Positions 36,027 to 45,037 of a stretch of DNA of 64,000 nt are shown in pieces (position 1 is the stretch's first letter; each line of letters begins with the position of its first letter). The notes below the pieces were generated by a model. That model saw only the letters and a program-made list of their open reading frames with translations, did no database searches and was not told where the DNA came from. The position numbers and the translations under genes are program-made. This DNA comes from an uncultured Flavobacteriales bacterium (GTDB lineage Bacteria > Bacteroidota > Bacteroidia > Flavobacteriales > CAJXXR01), in the NCBI GenBank assembly GCA_913063375.1, contig CAJXXR010000001.1:62001-126000 (forward strand), written 5' to 3'.

Positions 36027-37274
36027 TTAAACCTTAAGAAGAAGTGTGAACTTTGTGCCTTTACCTTCTAAACTTTCAACGGAAAGTTTCCCTCTGTTGT
36101 TTATCAGGAATTCTTTGGCCAACATTAACTCAACAACAGCCTTTGAAGAGTCTACATTAGAGGCCCCTTTTCTTTTCTTAACATGGAATAGTTGATCCAA
36201 TTCATCCTTGGGAAAACCTTGGCCATTATCTTCAATTTCAATATGTATGTTTTCTTTATCTATTTTTGTACGAACCCATATAATACCGTCAATATTTGAA
36301 AATTGAATGGTAAAAGTTAACACGTTTCGGATGGCTGTTTCCAACATATTTTTATCAATCAAGGTAACAATACCTTCCTTCGGTAAATCTTGGAAAACTT
36401 TTATCCGTTTTAGTGTTAATGCTTGATGTTTTGAATCAATTATACTTTTAATAGATTCTGATAAATTAACCATGCTGGCATTTACCGACATATTTAAAAT
36501 ATCCTCTTTGGACCATGATAATACATCCTCCAAGACCTTATGAGATTGTCTTGTGCTGGTATTAATCCTTTCTAGGTATTCTTTCAATTCTTGAGGTTCT
36601 ATCTCATCTATATGCTTGTATAACTCCTGTAAACTATTCTTTACCTGTGTAATATTAGAGAATACATCATGGTAAAAAATTGATAAGAATTTTTCCTTTA
36701 CTTTATGAGCATCTTTTAATTCTTCAATTTTCTTTTCAATCTCCACAGCTTTGTACAGAATATCTAAATCCTTTTCAACACTATCTCTAATGCTTGTTAG
36801 GTATTCACGAAACATATCACTGTAGCTATTTTCTTTATTATCTAATACACAGAAAGAGCCGAATATCTCACCATCTGGCCAGCGAATTGGAACCCCTAAA
36901 TAGGAAATCATATCTACAAGCAAGTCAGGATTATCCTCCATCCACAAACTATCTTTCAAGGCGTTTGGAATCATCAACTCTCGTTTTGTTCCACAAACAG
37001 TTTCACAATACAAACCATGCTTCAAGTCGGACTCTTCTCCTTTTTCAAAAGGATTACCCTCAGTACTACTTCTTAAAAAAACTTTTATATTTTGCTCATT
37101 CAATTGCATGATAAGTCCTGCAGGGACATCAATGAATTTCGCTGCCAAGTCTAAAATGGTTTGCCATTTTTCAATGATCTTTTGGCTAATTTCGGGTTTA
37201 TTAATGGAGGTAATTCTAACTTTTACCCACTCATTTGATTCCCGAATAAATATGGTGGAGTATCGGGCTTTCAT
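36027..37274 (-). CDS. GAF-domain sensor histidine kinase with degenerate N-box
   Basis: The 415-residue cytosolic protein starts with a GAF domain (about 35-175; VPAGLIMQL, LYCETVCGTK, YLGVPIRWPDG). A HisKA-like helix pair with phospho-acceptor H202 (FYHDVFSNITQ) and a HATPase follow. In the ATPase the N-box reads AIRNVLTFTIQFS: the first Asn (N317) is kept, but the position of the Mg-binding Asn holds Phe (F321). The G boxes EIEDNGQGFP and EGKGTKFTLLL are present. Kinase activity may be reduced or absent. No receiver gene is adjacent. Confidence 0.88.
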   Translation of the reverse strand: MKARYSTIFIRESNEWVKVRITSINKPEISQKIIEKWQTILDLAAKFIDVPAGLIMQLNEQNIKVFLRSSTEGNPFEKGEESDLKHGLYCETVCGTKRELMIPNALKDSLWMEDNPDLLVDMISYLGVPIRWPDGEIFGSFCVLDNKENSYSDMFREYLTSIRDSVEKDLDILYKAVEIEKKIEELKDAHKVKEKFLSIFYHDVFSNITQVKNSLQELYKHIDEIEPQELKEYLERINTSTRQSHKVLEDVLSWSKEDILNMSVNASMVNLSESIKSIIDSKHQALTLKRIKVFQDLPKEGIVTLIDKNMLETAIRNVLTFTIQFSNIDGIIWVRTKIDKENIHIEIEDNGQGFPKDELDQLFHVKKRKGASNVDSSKAVVELMLAKEFLINNRGKLSVESLEGKGTKFTLLLKV

Positions 37275-37357
37275 TATTTCTAATATTAAGACTTTAACTT
37301 ACTAATTAGTAATAAGTTACGAAATATTAGTCGAATTTTACCTGCCCAAAAGGTTAA

Positions 37358-37388
37358 TTTTGAGCCTGTTTTTCAGCAGGCTCAAAAA
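37358..37388. terminator. hairpin between two minus-strand genes
   Basis: TGAGCCTG (37361-37368) pairs with CAGGCTCA (37377-37384). A T-tract lies on the left as read on the minus strand. It fits as terminator of the RsmI-like gene (37409-38122, minus). Confidence 0.75.
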
Positions 37389-37408
37389 GCAATAAAGAAT
37401 AGTAGATA

Positions 37409-38122
37409 TTAAGACTGTATTATAAAAATACAAGGCCTTTTATGCAGTACATTTAATAAATTTTTCTTCCATGCTTTAATAGGAAGTGTCTTGATAAATT
37501 CGGTATCCAATGATACATCACAAGCGATACAAAGCATAGTATTTGGAGAGCAGGTATCCAAAATCTCTTCTGCCAACTTTATATTCCTATAAGGAGTTTC
37601 TATAAAAGATTGTGCCTGACTAAAGTCTCTACTTTGCTTTTCTAGCATCTTTAATCGTTTCTTTCGATCGGACTTATCAATAGGTAGGTAACCATTGAAT
37701 GCGAAACTTTGCCCGTTCATTCCACTAGCCATTTGTGCTAATAAAATAGAAGAGGGTCCAACAAATGGAACAACTTGAAAATTCTTTTCATGTGCCATTT
37801 TAACCATTTCAGCACCCGGATCTGCGATACCAGGACATCCTGCATCAGTAATAATACCGATATTTTCACCTTGAGCAATTGGATCCAAGAAATTAGATTT
37901 ATCTAACTCAGTAGTATGCTTATTCAAAACTGAAAAAACAAATTCAGATTGTTCAAAATCACTCTCAATTTTCTTTAAGAATGCTCTTGCTTCCTTTGGA
38001 TTTTCTACAATGAAATGTTTAATTCCCTTAACCTGATCTATTACCCAAGAAGGAATGACCCGTGTTAAACCAACATTACCTAAAGTATTCGGAATTAGAT
38101 ATAGCTTTCCTGTCTTTGCCAT
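37409..38122 (-). CDS. RsmI-like tetrapyrrole-methylase-fold SAM methyltransferase
   Basis: The 237-residue cytosolic protein has the fold of RsmI, the ribosomal RNA 2'-O-methyltransferase. Landmarks are GKLYLIPNTLGNVG at the start, IITDAGCPGIADPGAEMV (RsmI has the related DAGTPGISDPG), VVPFVGPSSILLA and QSFIETPYRN. It lacks the extra C-terminal domain and the NPTPIGNLGD text of typical RsmI, so the methylated target is uncertain. It is monocistronic with a clear hairpin after it. Confidence 0.85.
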   Translation of the reverse strand: MAKTGKLYLIPNTLGNVGLTRVIPSWVIDQVKGIKHFIVENPKEARAFLKKIESDFEQSEFVFSVLNKHTTELDKSNFLDPIAQGENIGIITDAGCPGIADPGAEMVKMAHEKNFQVVPFVGPSSILLAQMASGMNGQSFAFNGYLPIDKSDRKKRLKMLEKQSRDFSQAQSFIETPYRNIKLAEEILDTCSPNTMLCIACDVSLDTEFIKTLPIKAWKKNLLNVLHKRPCIFIIQS

Positions 38123-38187
38123 GGTAGAAATTTTTTACAAACTTCCAATTTTCAAATTTGAATTGCAAGCTATATGAAAGATAAAAT

Positions 38188-38215
38188 GTTGCTGAGAACT
38201 ATCATTCTCAGCAAC
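38188..38215 (-). terminator. terminator of the thioesterase gene
   Basis: GTTGCTGAGAA (38188-38198) pairs perfectly with TTCTCAGCAAC (38205-38215) around a CTATCA loop. On the minus strand it is followed by ATTTTAT. It separates the thioesterase from the RsmI-like gene. Confidence 0.8.
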
Positions 38216-38222
38216 AATTGGT

Positions 38223-38606
38223 TTAGAAGTCTATAGGGGAAGGTTTCTTGTTCTCATCTACACAGACCATGGTAAAAATACCACTGACTGCCTTTTCCCG
38301 ACTATCATTGTACATTTCTTCTACAAAGAGGTCTACGCGCACCTGAATACTCGTTTTTCCTACTCTAATTACTTTTCCAATCAATTCTATGAGTGTGCCA
38401 GAAGGAATTGGTTTTTTAAAATCAACGCGATCCGAAGACACCGTTACGACTCGTTGTCTACAAAAACGAGTGGCAGAAATGAAGGCAACTTCATCCATCA
38501 ATTGTAATGCGGTCCCTCCAAACAAGGTATCGTAATGATTGGTAGTGTTTGGGAATACAGCCTTGAAAATACGCGTTTCAGACTGTTTAATTTTTTCTTC
38601 TAACAT
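38223..38606 (-). CDS. acyl-CoA thioesterase (YciA-like hotdog fold)
   Basis: The 127-residue protein is a single hotdog domain. Landmarks are VFPNTTNHYDTLFGGTALQLMDE (central helix with the catalytic Asp or Glu), VDFKKPIPSGTLIELIGKV and SIQVRVDLFVE. The family hydrolyses acyl-CoA thioesters in the cytosol. The length is standard. It appears to be monocistronic, with hairpin 38188-38215 behind it. Confidence 0.92.
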   Translation of the reverse strand: MLEEKIKQSETRIFKAVFPNTTNHYDTLFGGTALQLMDEVAFISATRFCRQRVVTVSSDRVDFKKPIPSGTLIELIGKVIRVGKTSIQVRVDLFVEEMYNDSREKAVSGIFTMVCVDENKKPSPIDF

Positions 38607-38980
38607 TTAGATTTATTAAAAGGGTTAATAATTACATACTTACTCTTGCATGCATGGATTAAAACTGAGGATAAAGTATTCTGGCTCTTTTCTGATTGTC
38701 AACTACCCGTTACTAATAGTAAGCAGTGGTATATTGACAAAAGATAAATTGAAAATTACAGCTGCGCGACAGCTCCGGATTTTAACCGGATTCCTTTTAC
38801 TCAATTGTATATTGATGGGTACAAATCTAAATGCTTTTGATGTTAATACGCCTAGGAATAGTAGATAATATTCATGAAAATTCACTTGAATTAAGCCACA
38901 AGAACTATTTATTGAATCATATTAATCCGTTATATTTGTTATTCTTTCAAATTATTTAATGATTGATACATTTTAGCAAG
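38607..38980. other. intergenic region with a GC-richer patch
   Basis: 374 bases between divergent genes. The segment 38760-38795 is noticeably richer in G and C than its surroundings and holds an inverted repeat TCCGG / CCGGA (38774-38790). Two overlapping 60-72-codon frames here have no recognisable content and were not called. A TATATTTG box at 38931-38938 may be the -7 element for the gene at 38981; its -33 spacing is poor (16 bases to a TTG). Confidence 0.4.
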
Positions 38981-40396
38981 ATGAAAAATACATTTCTTAT
39001 TATTATTTCTTTTATCTCTCAAATTACTTTCTGTCAGCCTGGAACTTTGGTTTCGGATCAATTATTAGATGAATACGAACTAGCGGACGTTCCGGTTTTA
39101 CTATCCCAATTAGGAATTCCATCCTTTTTGGTAAATCAGAATTTTGGGGTTGAATTGTATAAGTTGACTTATTTAACCAAGGCGCCATTAGGTGATTCTC
39201 TAATTTTGGCTTCCGCATTTGTAACTGTTCCAAAAAGTACGACCTATGAATTCCCGCTATTTCACTATAATGCAGGAACAAGGCCGTATGAAGAAAATCT
39301 TTCTAATCTTGAGAATGAAGCTCTCGCCTTAGCCATGTTGGCCATTGAAGGGAATATTTCAATGGCTCCAGATTATATTGGCTACGGGGATAGCCCATTA
39401 AATATTCCGCATCCATATTTACATGCAGAAACGGAAGCCAATGCTGGAATAGATTTACTTAAAGCTGCACATACCTTTTTAGATAGCATTGGCGTTCATA
39501 CGAATAATAAGCTTGTTTTAGGAGGCTATTCTCAAGGGGCTCATGCTGCCTTAGCTTTACAAAGAAGCTTACAAGAAAATAATCCTGAAAACTATGAAAT
39601 AGTGGGAACTTATGTTGGAGCTGGCCCATACGACTTATCTGGACCTGTCATTGACAGTGTTTTAACAGGAAGCCCAATTGAAGGTTATTTTTTCCCATTT
39701 CTGCTAGAGAGCTATCAGTATATGTATGGAGATGTTTATAGCAGTTTGGAAGAAATTTATGCTAGTCCATGGGATAGTTTAATACCTAGAGCATTTAGTA
39801 AAACTGATCCCTTGACCGTAGCTGATTTGACATTCCCTCCAAGTCCGATTTATATATTAACACCGGACTATTTATTGGATTTACAAACAGATACAAATCA
39901 TATAGTTCGTCAACATCTAAAAACGAATGACCTTCATAAAGATTGGTTCCCAACTACCAGTACAAGTCTTTACCACTGTACTGAGGATAATTTTGTACCA
40001 ATTGAAAGTACAGAAAATACATATAACGCATTTTTGGATGCCGGTGCTCAAGAAATAGAATTTATTGAAAATTCTACTCCAGGCATATTGCACTCTGAAT
40101 GTTTCTCACCCTATTTATTGAACTTGAAATTGTATTTGGTAAGCATAAGTTCATATGCCCCGGTTGGATTATCTGAAGCAAATCAAATGAATGGAATAAA
40201 CTGGTATAGTGAAGGACAAAATCTTATTATTACCTCCGAGTTATTCCAGCAACAAATGGTATCCATTTCAACTATTCAAGGAAGAATTATTTTTCAAGAT
40301 AATGTATCGAATGAACTTGAAATACCAATGGGCAAATTGCCTAAAGGATGTTATATCATCAATGTTGGAGACTTCTCTTTTAAATACCTAAAGTAA
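38981..40396 (+). CDS. secreted alpha/beta hydrolase with type IX secretion signal
   Basis: From the ATG at 38981 the protein has 471 residues with a signal peptide (MKNTFLIIISFISQITFCQ). The alpha/beta hydrolase core has the nucleophile elbow LGGYSQGAHAALAL (S184), an oxyanion-side HYNAGTRPYE and a late His in GILHSECF. It resembles secreted lipases. The last about 70 residues form a T9SS type A sorting domain (ISTIQGRIIFQDNVS, then MGKLPKGCYIINVGDF, ending in FKYLK), so it is exported across the outer membrane. Substrate unknown; a lipid or ester is likely. Confidence 0.85.
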   Translation: MKNTFLIIISFISQITFCQPGTLVSDQLLDEYELADVPVLLSQLGIPSFLVNQNFGVELYKLTYLTKAPLGDSLILASAFVTVPKSTTYEFPLFHYNAGTRPYEENLSNLENEALALAMLAIEGNISMAPDYIGYGDSPLNIPHPYLHAETEANAGIDLLKAAHTFLDSIGVHTNNKLVLGGYSQGAHAALALQRSLQENNPENYEIVGTYVGAGPYDLSGPVIDSVLTGSPIEGYFFPFLLESYQYMYGDVYSSLEEIYASPWDSLIPRAFSKTDPLTVADLTFPPSPIYILTPDYLLDLQTDTNHIVRQHLKTNDLHKDWFPTTSTSLYHCTEDNFVPIESTENTYNAFLDAGAQEIEFIENSTPGILHSECFSPYLLNLKLYLVSISSYAPVGLSEANQMNGINWYSEGQNLIITSELFQQQMVSISTIQGRIIFQDNVSNELEIPMGKLPKGCYIINVGDFSFKYLK

Positions 40397-40455
40397 AGAG
40401 TACTTTGTAATGATCATCTTTGAATAAACTTGAAAATCAGAAACCAGAAATTATT

Positions 40456-41715
40456 ATGATGGAAAAAGAAAATATAAATAGTTATTTCCAAGAACTAATT
40501 GAAGGATGGGGAATACTTGAAGTATGGGCATCTCCATTGTTGCTTTTACTGAGTATTATCTCTTTGATCATTATTTGTATTATAATTGACATAATTACCA
40601 AAAAACTACTACTTAAATTCATATCAAGCCTGGTAAAAAGATCCAAGGTTCAATGGGATGATATCTTGTTAGAACATAAGGTTTTTGATAGGCTAGCGCA
40701 TATAATGCCTGTATTATTTATTGAGTTTACAGCTCCAACCATTTTCGCGAATTACGAGTACCTTGTTTCAATTGTTATTAGGCTTACAGAGGCCTATATC
40801 ATTTTTATATTCCTAATGGTGATTGTATCCATTATCAATGTAATGGATTATTATGTTAAGCAACTAGAGTCCATGAAAGATAAACCAACGGATAGTTATT
40901 TTCAATTGGCTAAAATTGTTGTTTACTTTTTCGCAGGAGTAGTAATTATTGCAACATTATTTGACAAGAAGTCCATCAATATTTTAACTACTTTTGGAGC
41001 GCTTACAGCCGTTATTTTATTAATTTTCAAGGATACTATTCTTGGGTTTGTTGCAAGCATTCAAATAGCAGCAAATGATCTTGTAAGGGTTGGAGACTGG
41101 GTATCCTTTGGGAAATATGGAGCAGATGGAACCGTTACCAAAATAACATTAAATACAGTTAAGGTTCAAAATTGGGATAAAACCATCACAACTATTCCTA
41201 CTTATACCCTGGTTTCAGACTCATTTAAAAATTGGAGAGGAATGAGTGAAGCGGAAGCTCGTAGAATTAAACGCTCGCTCTCTTTCAAAATTGGCTCTGT
41301 TATGTACTGCGATGAAAGCTTCTTGGATGAGCTACAGAAAATTCATTTATTAACACCTTTTTTAAAAAATAGAAGAGAAGAAATCGCTATTTACAATCAA
41401 GAAAATGGAGTTAATAAAGATGTCAAGGTAAATGGTAGGCATCTTACCAATATTGGGGTATTCAGGGAATACACAGAAGCTTATATCTCTAACCACCCAA
41501 ATATTAGACCTGACTTAACAAGGATGGTTATGCAGTTGGCAACCACCGAAATTGGTATTCCATTACAGGTATATTGTTTTACAAACACGACAGATTGGGG
41601 TGAATATGAAAAAATTCAAGCAGATATTTTCGATCATTTAATCGCTGCTGCACCAAAATTCCATTTGGAAATATTTCAAGCTCCTAGTGGAAAAGATTTT
41701 CAGCGTTTAGTATAA
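40456..41715 (+). CDS. MscS-family mechanosensitive channel
   Basis: From the ATG at 40456 (or 40459) the protein has 419 or 418 residues. N-terminal membrane helices are followed by the pore-lining MscS segment (TFGALTAVILLIFKDTILGFVASIQI), the cytoplasmic beta domain (DLVRVGDWVSFGKYGADGTVTKITLNTVKVQNWD, read in short parts), and a C-terminal cage part (PLQVYCFTNTTDW). A TTG start at 40420 would add 12 residues and is less likely. MscS proteins release solutes on hypo-osmotic shock. A terminator follows directly. Confidence 0.9.
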   Translation: MMEKENINSYFQELIEGWGILEVWASPLLLLLSIISLIIICIIIDIITKKLLLKFISSLVKRSKVQWDDILLEHKVFDRLAHIMPVLFIEFTAPTIFANYEYLVSIVIRLTEAYIIFIFLMVIVSIINVMDYYVKQLESMKDKPTDSYFQLAKIVVYFFAGVVIIATLFDKKSINILTTFGALTAVILLIFKDTILGFVASIQIAANDLVRVGDWVSFGKYGADGTVTKITLNTVKVQNWDKTITTIPTYTLVSDSFKNWRGMSEAEARRIKRSLSFKIGSVMYCDESFLDELQKIHLLTPFLKNRREEIAIYNQENGVNKDVKVNGRHLTNIGVFREYTEAYISNHPNIRPDLTRMVMQLATTEIGIPLQVYCFTNTTDWGEYEKIQADIFDHLIAAAPKFHLEIFQAPSGKDFQRLV

Positions 41716-41716
41716 T

Positions 41717-41752
41717 AAAAAAGCCCCATCAGATAAATGATGGGGCTTTTTT
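41717..41752. terminator. bidirectional terminator between MscS and hutI
   Basis: GCCCCATCA and TGATGGGGC form a nine-base stem with a GATAAA loop, flanked by six A and six T. It serves both convergent genes. Confidence 0.9.
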
Positions 41753-41753
41753 A

Positions 41754-43001
41754 TTAGTTTATTTTTTTTCCTTTCAAAAATACTTGCTCCACTGGGTTCT
41801 CTCCAAAACTATAGGGGATATAAGAATAGGAAGGCATTTTCTTAGTTATAAAGAAATTAGCCAACTTACCCACTTGAATGGTACCACATTCTTTTTGAAG
41901 GTTCATAGCGTATGCTCCGTTAATAGTGGCAGCGTTGATGGCTTCTTCTGGTGTCAATTTCATTTTGATACAAGCCAATGAAATAACAAAATTCATATTT
42001 CCTGATGGGGTAGACCCTGGATTGAAATCTGTTGCCAAGGCTACTGGAAGATTTGCAGCAATCAACTCTTTAGCAGGAGCATAAGGTATACCCAAAAAGA
42101 AAGAACAGGAAGGCAATACCGTTGGCATAGTGTTCGACCCTTTCAAATCTTCTATGTCCTTTGGTTTCATGATTTCCAAATGATCTACTGACAGGGCTCC
42201 ATTATCTATTCCAACTTGAATTCCTCCAATACTTGTAAATTGATTTACGTGAATTTTTGGAACCAATCCAATCGCTACTCCAGCCTTAAGAATGCGGTCC
42301 GTTTCTTCTGGAGTAAAATAATTTGTTTCACAGAAAACATCTATAAAATCAGCCAAAGACTCGTCCTTTATTATAGGAAGCATTTCATTGATGATTAAAT
42401 CGATATAATCCGTTCTATTTTCTTTGTATTTTTTTGGAATCGCATGCGCGCCAAGAAAGGTAGGTTTTATAGCAATTGGGAAACTATCTTGTAATCTTTT
42501 TACGACTCTAAGAATTTTAATCTCATCCTCAACAGACAATCCATAGCCACTTTTTATTTCAATGGCTCCAGTACCCATCTTTATCACTTGCATCAAGCGG
42601 TCTGAAGCACTTTTGAATAGTTCCTCCTCAGATAAAGCATGCAATTTACCCGCTGAATTCAAAATCCCACCACCCTTAAGAGCGATTTCCTCATAGGTCA
42701 TACCGTTTATCCTGTCGACAAATTCACCTTCTCTAGTTGCAGCAAAAACTAAATGCGTATGGCTATCGCACCAACTTGGAAATACCATTTTACCTTCAGC
42801 ATCCAGTACTTCTGTACGCGTCCAATCTGCTACACCTTGCCAATCATCCATAGAACCAAATGACTTAATTCTATCATCTTCAATTTCCAAATAGGCATTT
42901 TCAATAACAGGAAGGTCACTCATTTCAACCCCAACCTTTTTTTCTTGTTGCTTATAAGCAACTTGAACAAGGCATTTTATATTTTTTATAATGGTAATCA
43001 T
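41754..43001 (-). CDS. hutI: imidazolonepropionase
   Basis: The 415-residue amidohydrolase opens the imidazolone ring in histidine breakdown, giving formiminoglutamate. Metal-binding motif DSHTHLVFAATREGEF, the EIKSGYGLS loop, the LGAHAIP motif, VDHLEIM and the final acidic ligand DFNPGSTPSGNM are all present, and the length matches the family. No other hut gene is visible in the window, so the pathway is scattered or partial. Upstream is ispH on the same strand, 27 bases away. Confidence 0.95.
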   Translation of the reverse strand: MITIIKNIKCLVQVAYKQQEKKVGVEMSDLPVIENAYLEIEDDRIKSFGSMDDWQGVADWTRTEVLDAEGKMVFPSWCDSHTHLVFAATREGEFVDRINGMTYEEIALKGGGILNSAGKLHALSEEELFKSASDRLMQVIKMGTGAIEIKSGYGLSVEDEIKILRVVKRLQDSFPIAIKPTFLGAHAIPKKYKENRTDYIDLIINEMLPIIKDESLADFIDVFCETNYFTPEETDRILKAGVAIGLVPKIHVNQFTSIGGIQVGIDNGALSVDHLEIMKPKDIEDLKGSNTMPTVLPSCSFFLGIPYAPAKELIAANLPVALATDFNPGSTPSGNMNFVISLACIKMKLTPEEAINAATINGAYAMNLQKECGTIQVGKLANFFITKKMPSYSYIPYSFGENPVEQVFLKGKKIN

Positions 43002-43028
43002 AGTACTCTATTTTTTTTGGTTGACTGC

Positions 43029-44258
43029 CTAATAACTTTCAGTCAAATCTTTCAAAGCGTCGGACATAGACTTTTTATCAGAATAAAAGTCAAGAATTTT
43101 TTCTATAACCGCATCAACGACAGTATCAGGACATGAAGCACCAGAACTTATCATAATCTTTACAGGCTTATCTGATGATAGGAAGTCTTTAGTTATAAGG
43201 TGCTCTTTATTTGGATAATCAAAATGATGGATTTCGTTCTTTGATTTTATTTCGGAAGCATTACAAATAAAGTAAGTTTTCAATCTTTCTTCACATAATT
43301 CTACCAAATGTGAGGTGTTAGAACTATTGTATCCACCAACAACAATGGCAAAGTCAGCTTCTTCTTTTAACATTCCAAAAGTAGCATCTTGATTTTCATT
43401 CGTTGCATAACACAAGGTATCCCTAGTTTCTGCGATATGATCTTTATAGGCCTCTACACCATAATACGCTTTGCAGCTATCTTTAAGGTATTCCGAAATA
43501 GCAGTAGTTTCTGAAGCCAACATGGTTGTTTGGTTCACTACTCCAATTCTGTCTAGATGTAAATCAGGATTGAATCCTTCTGAATATTTACCGTCAAAAT
43601 AGGTGTAAAATTCCGCTTTAGAACGTTCCTTTTTCAGCACCGAAGCCAAAAATTGCGCTTCTTCCATATTTCTGATCACCAAGGCATGAGAATTCTGAAT
43701 ACTTTGAGAATAGGTTGCTCTCGTTTCTTCATGATTGTGCTTACCGTGAATAATGATCGTATAGTCCTTTTTTCCCAATTGCTCAGAACGTTTCCAAACT
43801 CTTGTTACAAACGGACAGGTAGTGTCATAGCTGCTAATTTCAACCCCCTTTTCTGTCAACAACTGTTTTATTTCAACAGTGGTTCCAAAGGCCGGGATTA
43901 TCACAATATCCTCAGGTTGAATAGTATCCCATGGAATCAATTGATCACCTGACGTATTCATTATAAACGAAATCCCATGTGACTGAAGATCATCATTTAC
44001 ATCTGGATTGTGAATCATTTGACTCAGCAAATAAATTTTCTTATCTGGATTCTCGCGAATGGCTCTATAAGAACGCTCAATTGCATTTTCCACCCCATAA
44101 CAAAAACCAAAGTGACGAGCGATTACAAAACTAACCGGACCAAAGTTTATAACAGTAGGTGATACATCCTTTTTCCTTGGGTCTGAAGTTTGTCTTATCT
44201 CCTTTATTTTTTTAATAAAGTCCGATTTGTATATGGTAGGTATGTCGAATCGTTTCAT
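43029..44258 (-). CDS. ispH: 4-hydroxy-3-methylbut-2-enyl diphosphate reductase, long form
   Basis: The 409-residue enzyme makes IPP and DMAPP in the last step of the MEP isoprenoid pathway with a FeS cluster. The three cluster Cys sit in HFGFCYGVENAI, YDTTCPFVTRVW and SSGASCPDTVVDAV; substrate-binding His are in MIHNPDVN and IIHGKHNHEE. It is longer than the E. coli enzyme (about 316), as in the cyanobacterial/Bacteroidota long form. A TACCTTTG -7 box reads on the minus strand at 44326-44333. Confidence 0.94.
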   Translation of the reverse strand: MKRFDIPTIYKSDFIKKIKEIRQTSDPRKKDVSPTVINFGPVSFVIARHFGFCYGVENAIERSYRAIRENPDKKIYLLSQMIHNPDVNDDLQSHGISFIMNTSGDQLIPWDTIQPEDIVIIPAFGTTVEIKQLLTEKGVEISSYDTTCPFVTRVWKRSEQLGKKDYTIIIHGKHNHEETRATYSQSIQNSHALVIRNMEEAQFLASVLKKERSKAEFYTYFDGKYSEGFNPDLHLDRIGVVNQTTMLASETTAISEYLKDSCKAYYGVEAYKDHIAETRDTLCYATNENQDATFGMLKEEADFAIVVGGYNSSNTSHLVELCEERLKTYFICNASEIKSKNEIHHFDYPNKEHLITKDFLSSDKPVKIMISSGASCPDTVVDAVIEKILDFYSDKKSMSDALKDLTESY

Positions 44259-44342
44259 GTGTACATTTTAATCCTGATCTAACTATTCGAATCAGTGGAT
44301 TATGAGCTTGTAAAATCAACTCATACAAAGGTAATAATTTGA

Positions 44343-44918
44343 CTACTTTTCTTGCCGTTTTTTAATTTTTTTCATCCACCTATTTACACGTTTTCTTTCC
44401 CTGCGCTTAGGATTTAGAATATTTGATACAGCCCCTAATATAAGACTGCCAGATTCACCTGATCCTCCTGGTCTCAAATTAATGGGACCTTTATATTGTT
44501 TTACACCGGGTAGTGTAACATTCGTTTCAAAACTATCTCTATCTAAAGCTAGAAAATCTTTCTTAAACTGCTCATAATCACCTTGCATTAGGATGATTTC
44601 CTCAAGTTCTTCGTTAAGCGGATCCAAATAAATAGTGTCCATATTTTCTTGATAGAATAGAGCGGTATTTAGGCTTAATTTTTTGTAACCAATATGTGAA
44701 AATTGTAACATAGAAGAATCCAAAATTGAAATTTCAAATATTCCATCTTCACCAGAAAGGGTAGTGGTAAGTCCTAGGCTATCAGATACAAAAACATTGG
44801 GAATGGGCAAGGTAGTTTCAATATCCAAAATTACCCCCTTAACATCATAATAGGCAATTTGGGCCATACTTGGAAAAGTACAACACAATAGGAATATATA
44901 TAGTAGATTGTTAAACAT
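44343..44918 (-). CDS. secreted carboxypeptidase-regulatory-like domain protein
   Basis: The 191-residue protein has a signal peptide (ends FPSMAQ). A transthyretin-like carboxypeptidase regulatory domain (about 20-95; DVKGVILDIETTLPIPNVFV, DGIFEISILDSSMLQFSHIGYKK in parts) follows, then a charged C-terminal half ending KRRERKRVNRWMKKIKK. The domain often occurs at the start of TonB-linked receptors, but here no receptor follows. The lysine/arginine-rich end may bind membrane or nucleic acid; function unknown. Confidence 0.8.
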   Translation of the reverse strand: MFNNLLYIFLLCCTFPSMAQIAYYDVKGVILDIETTLPIPNVFVSDSLGLTTTLSGEDGIFEISILDSSMLQFSHIGYKKLSLNTALFYQENMDTIYLDPLNEELEEIILMQGDYEQFKKDFLALDRDSFETNVTLPGVKQYKGPINLRPGGSGESGSLILGAVSNILNPKRRERKRVNRWMKKIKKRQEK

Positions 44919-45037
44919 GGTCTAATTTGATCATTTGTTACAAATTAAAGGCTTAAGAAGAATACTAAGCGGATTCGTATTTGTAATAAAGTCTAAACTA
45001 TGTTATGCAGTGTTAATAAATTTAACCTAGCATCCAA

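Noticed and set aside
38650..38885. Two overlapping small frames, one on each strand, upstream of the T9SS hydrolase
   Set aside because: Neither has a recognisable domain or signal, and both contain stretches of unlike composition; treated as intergenic.
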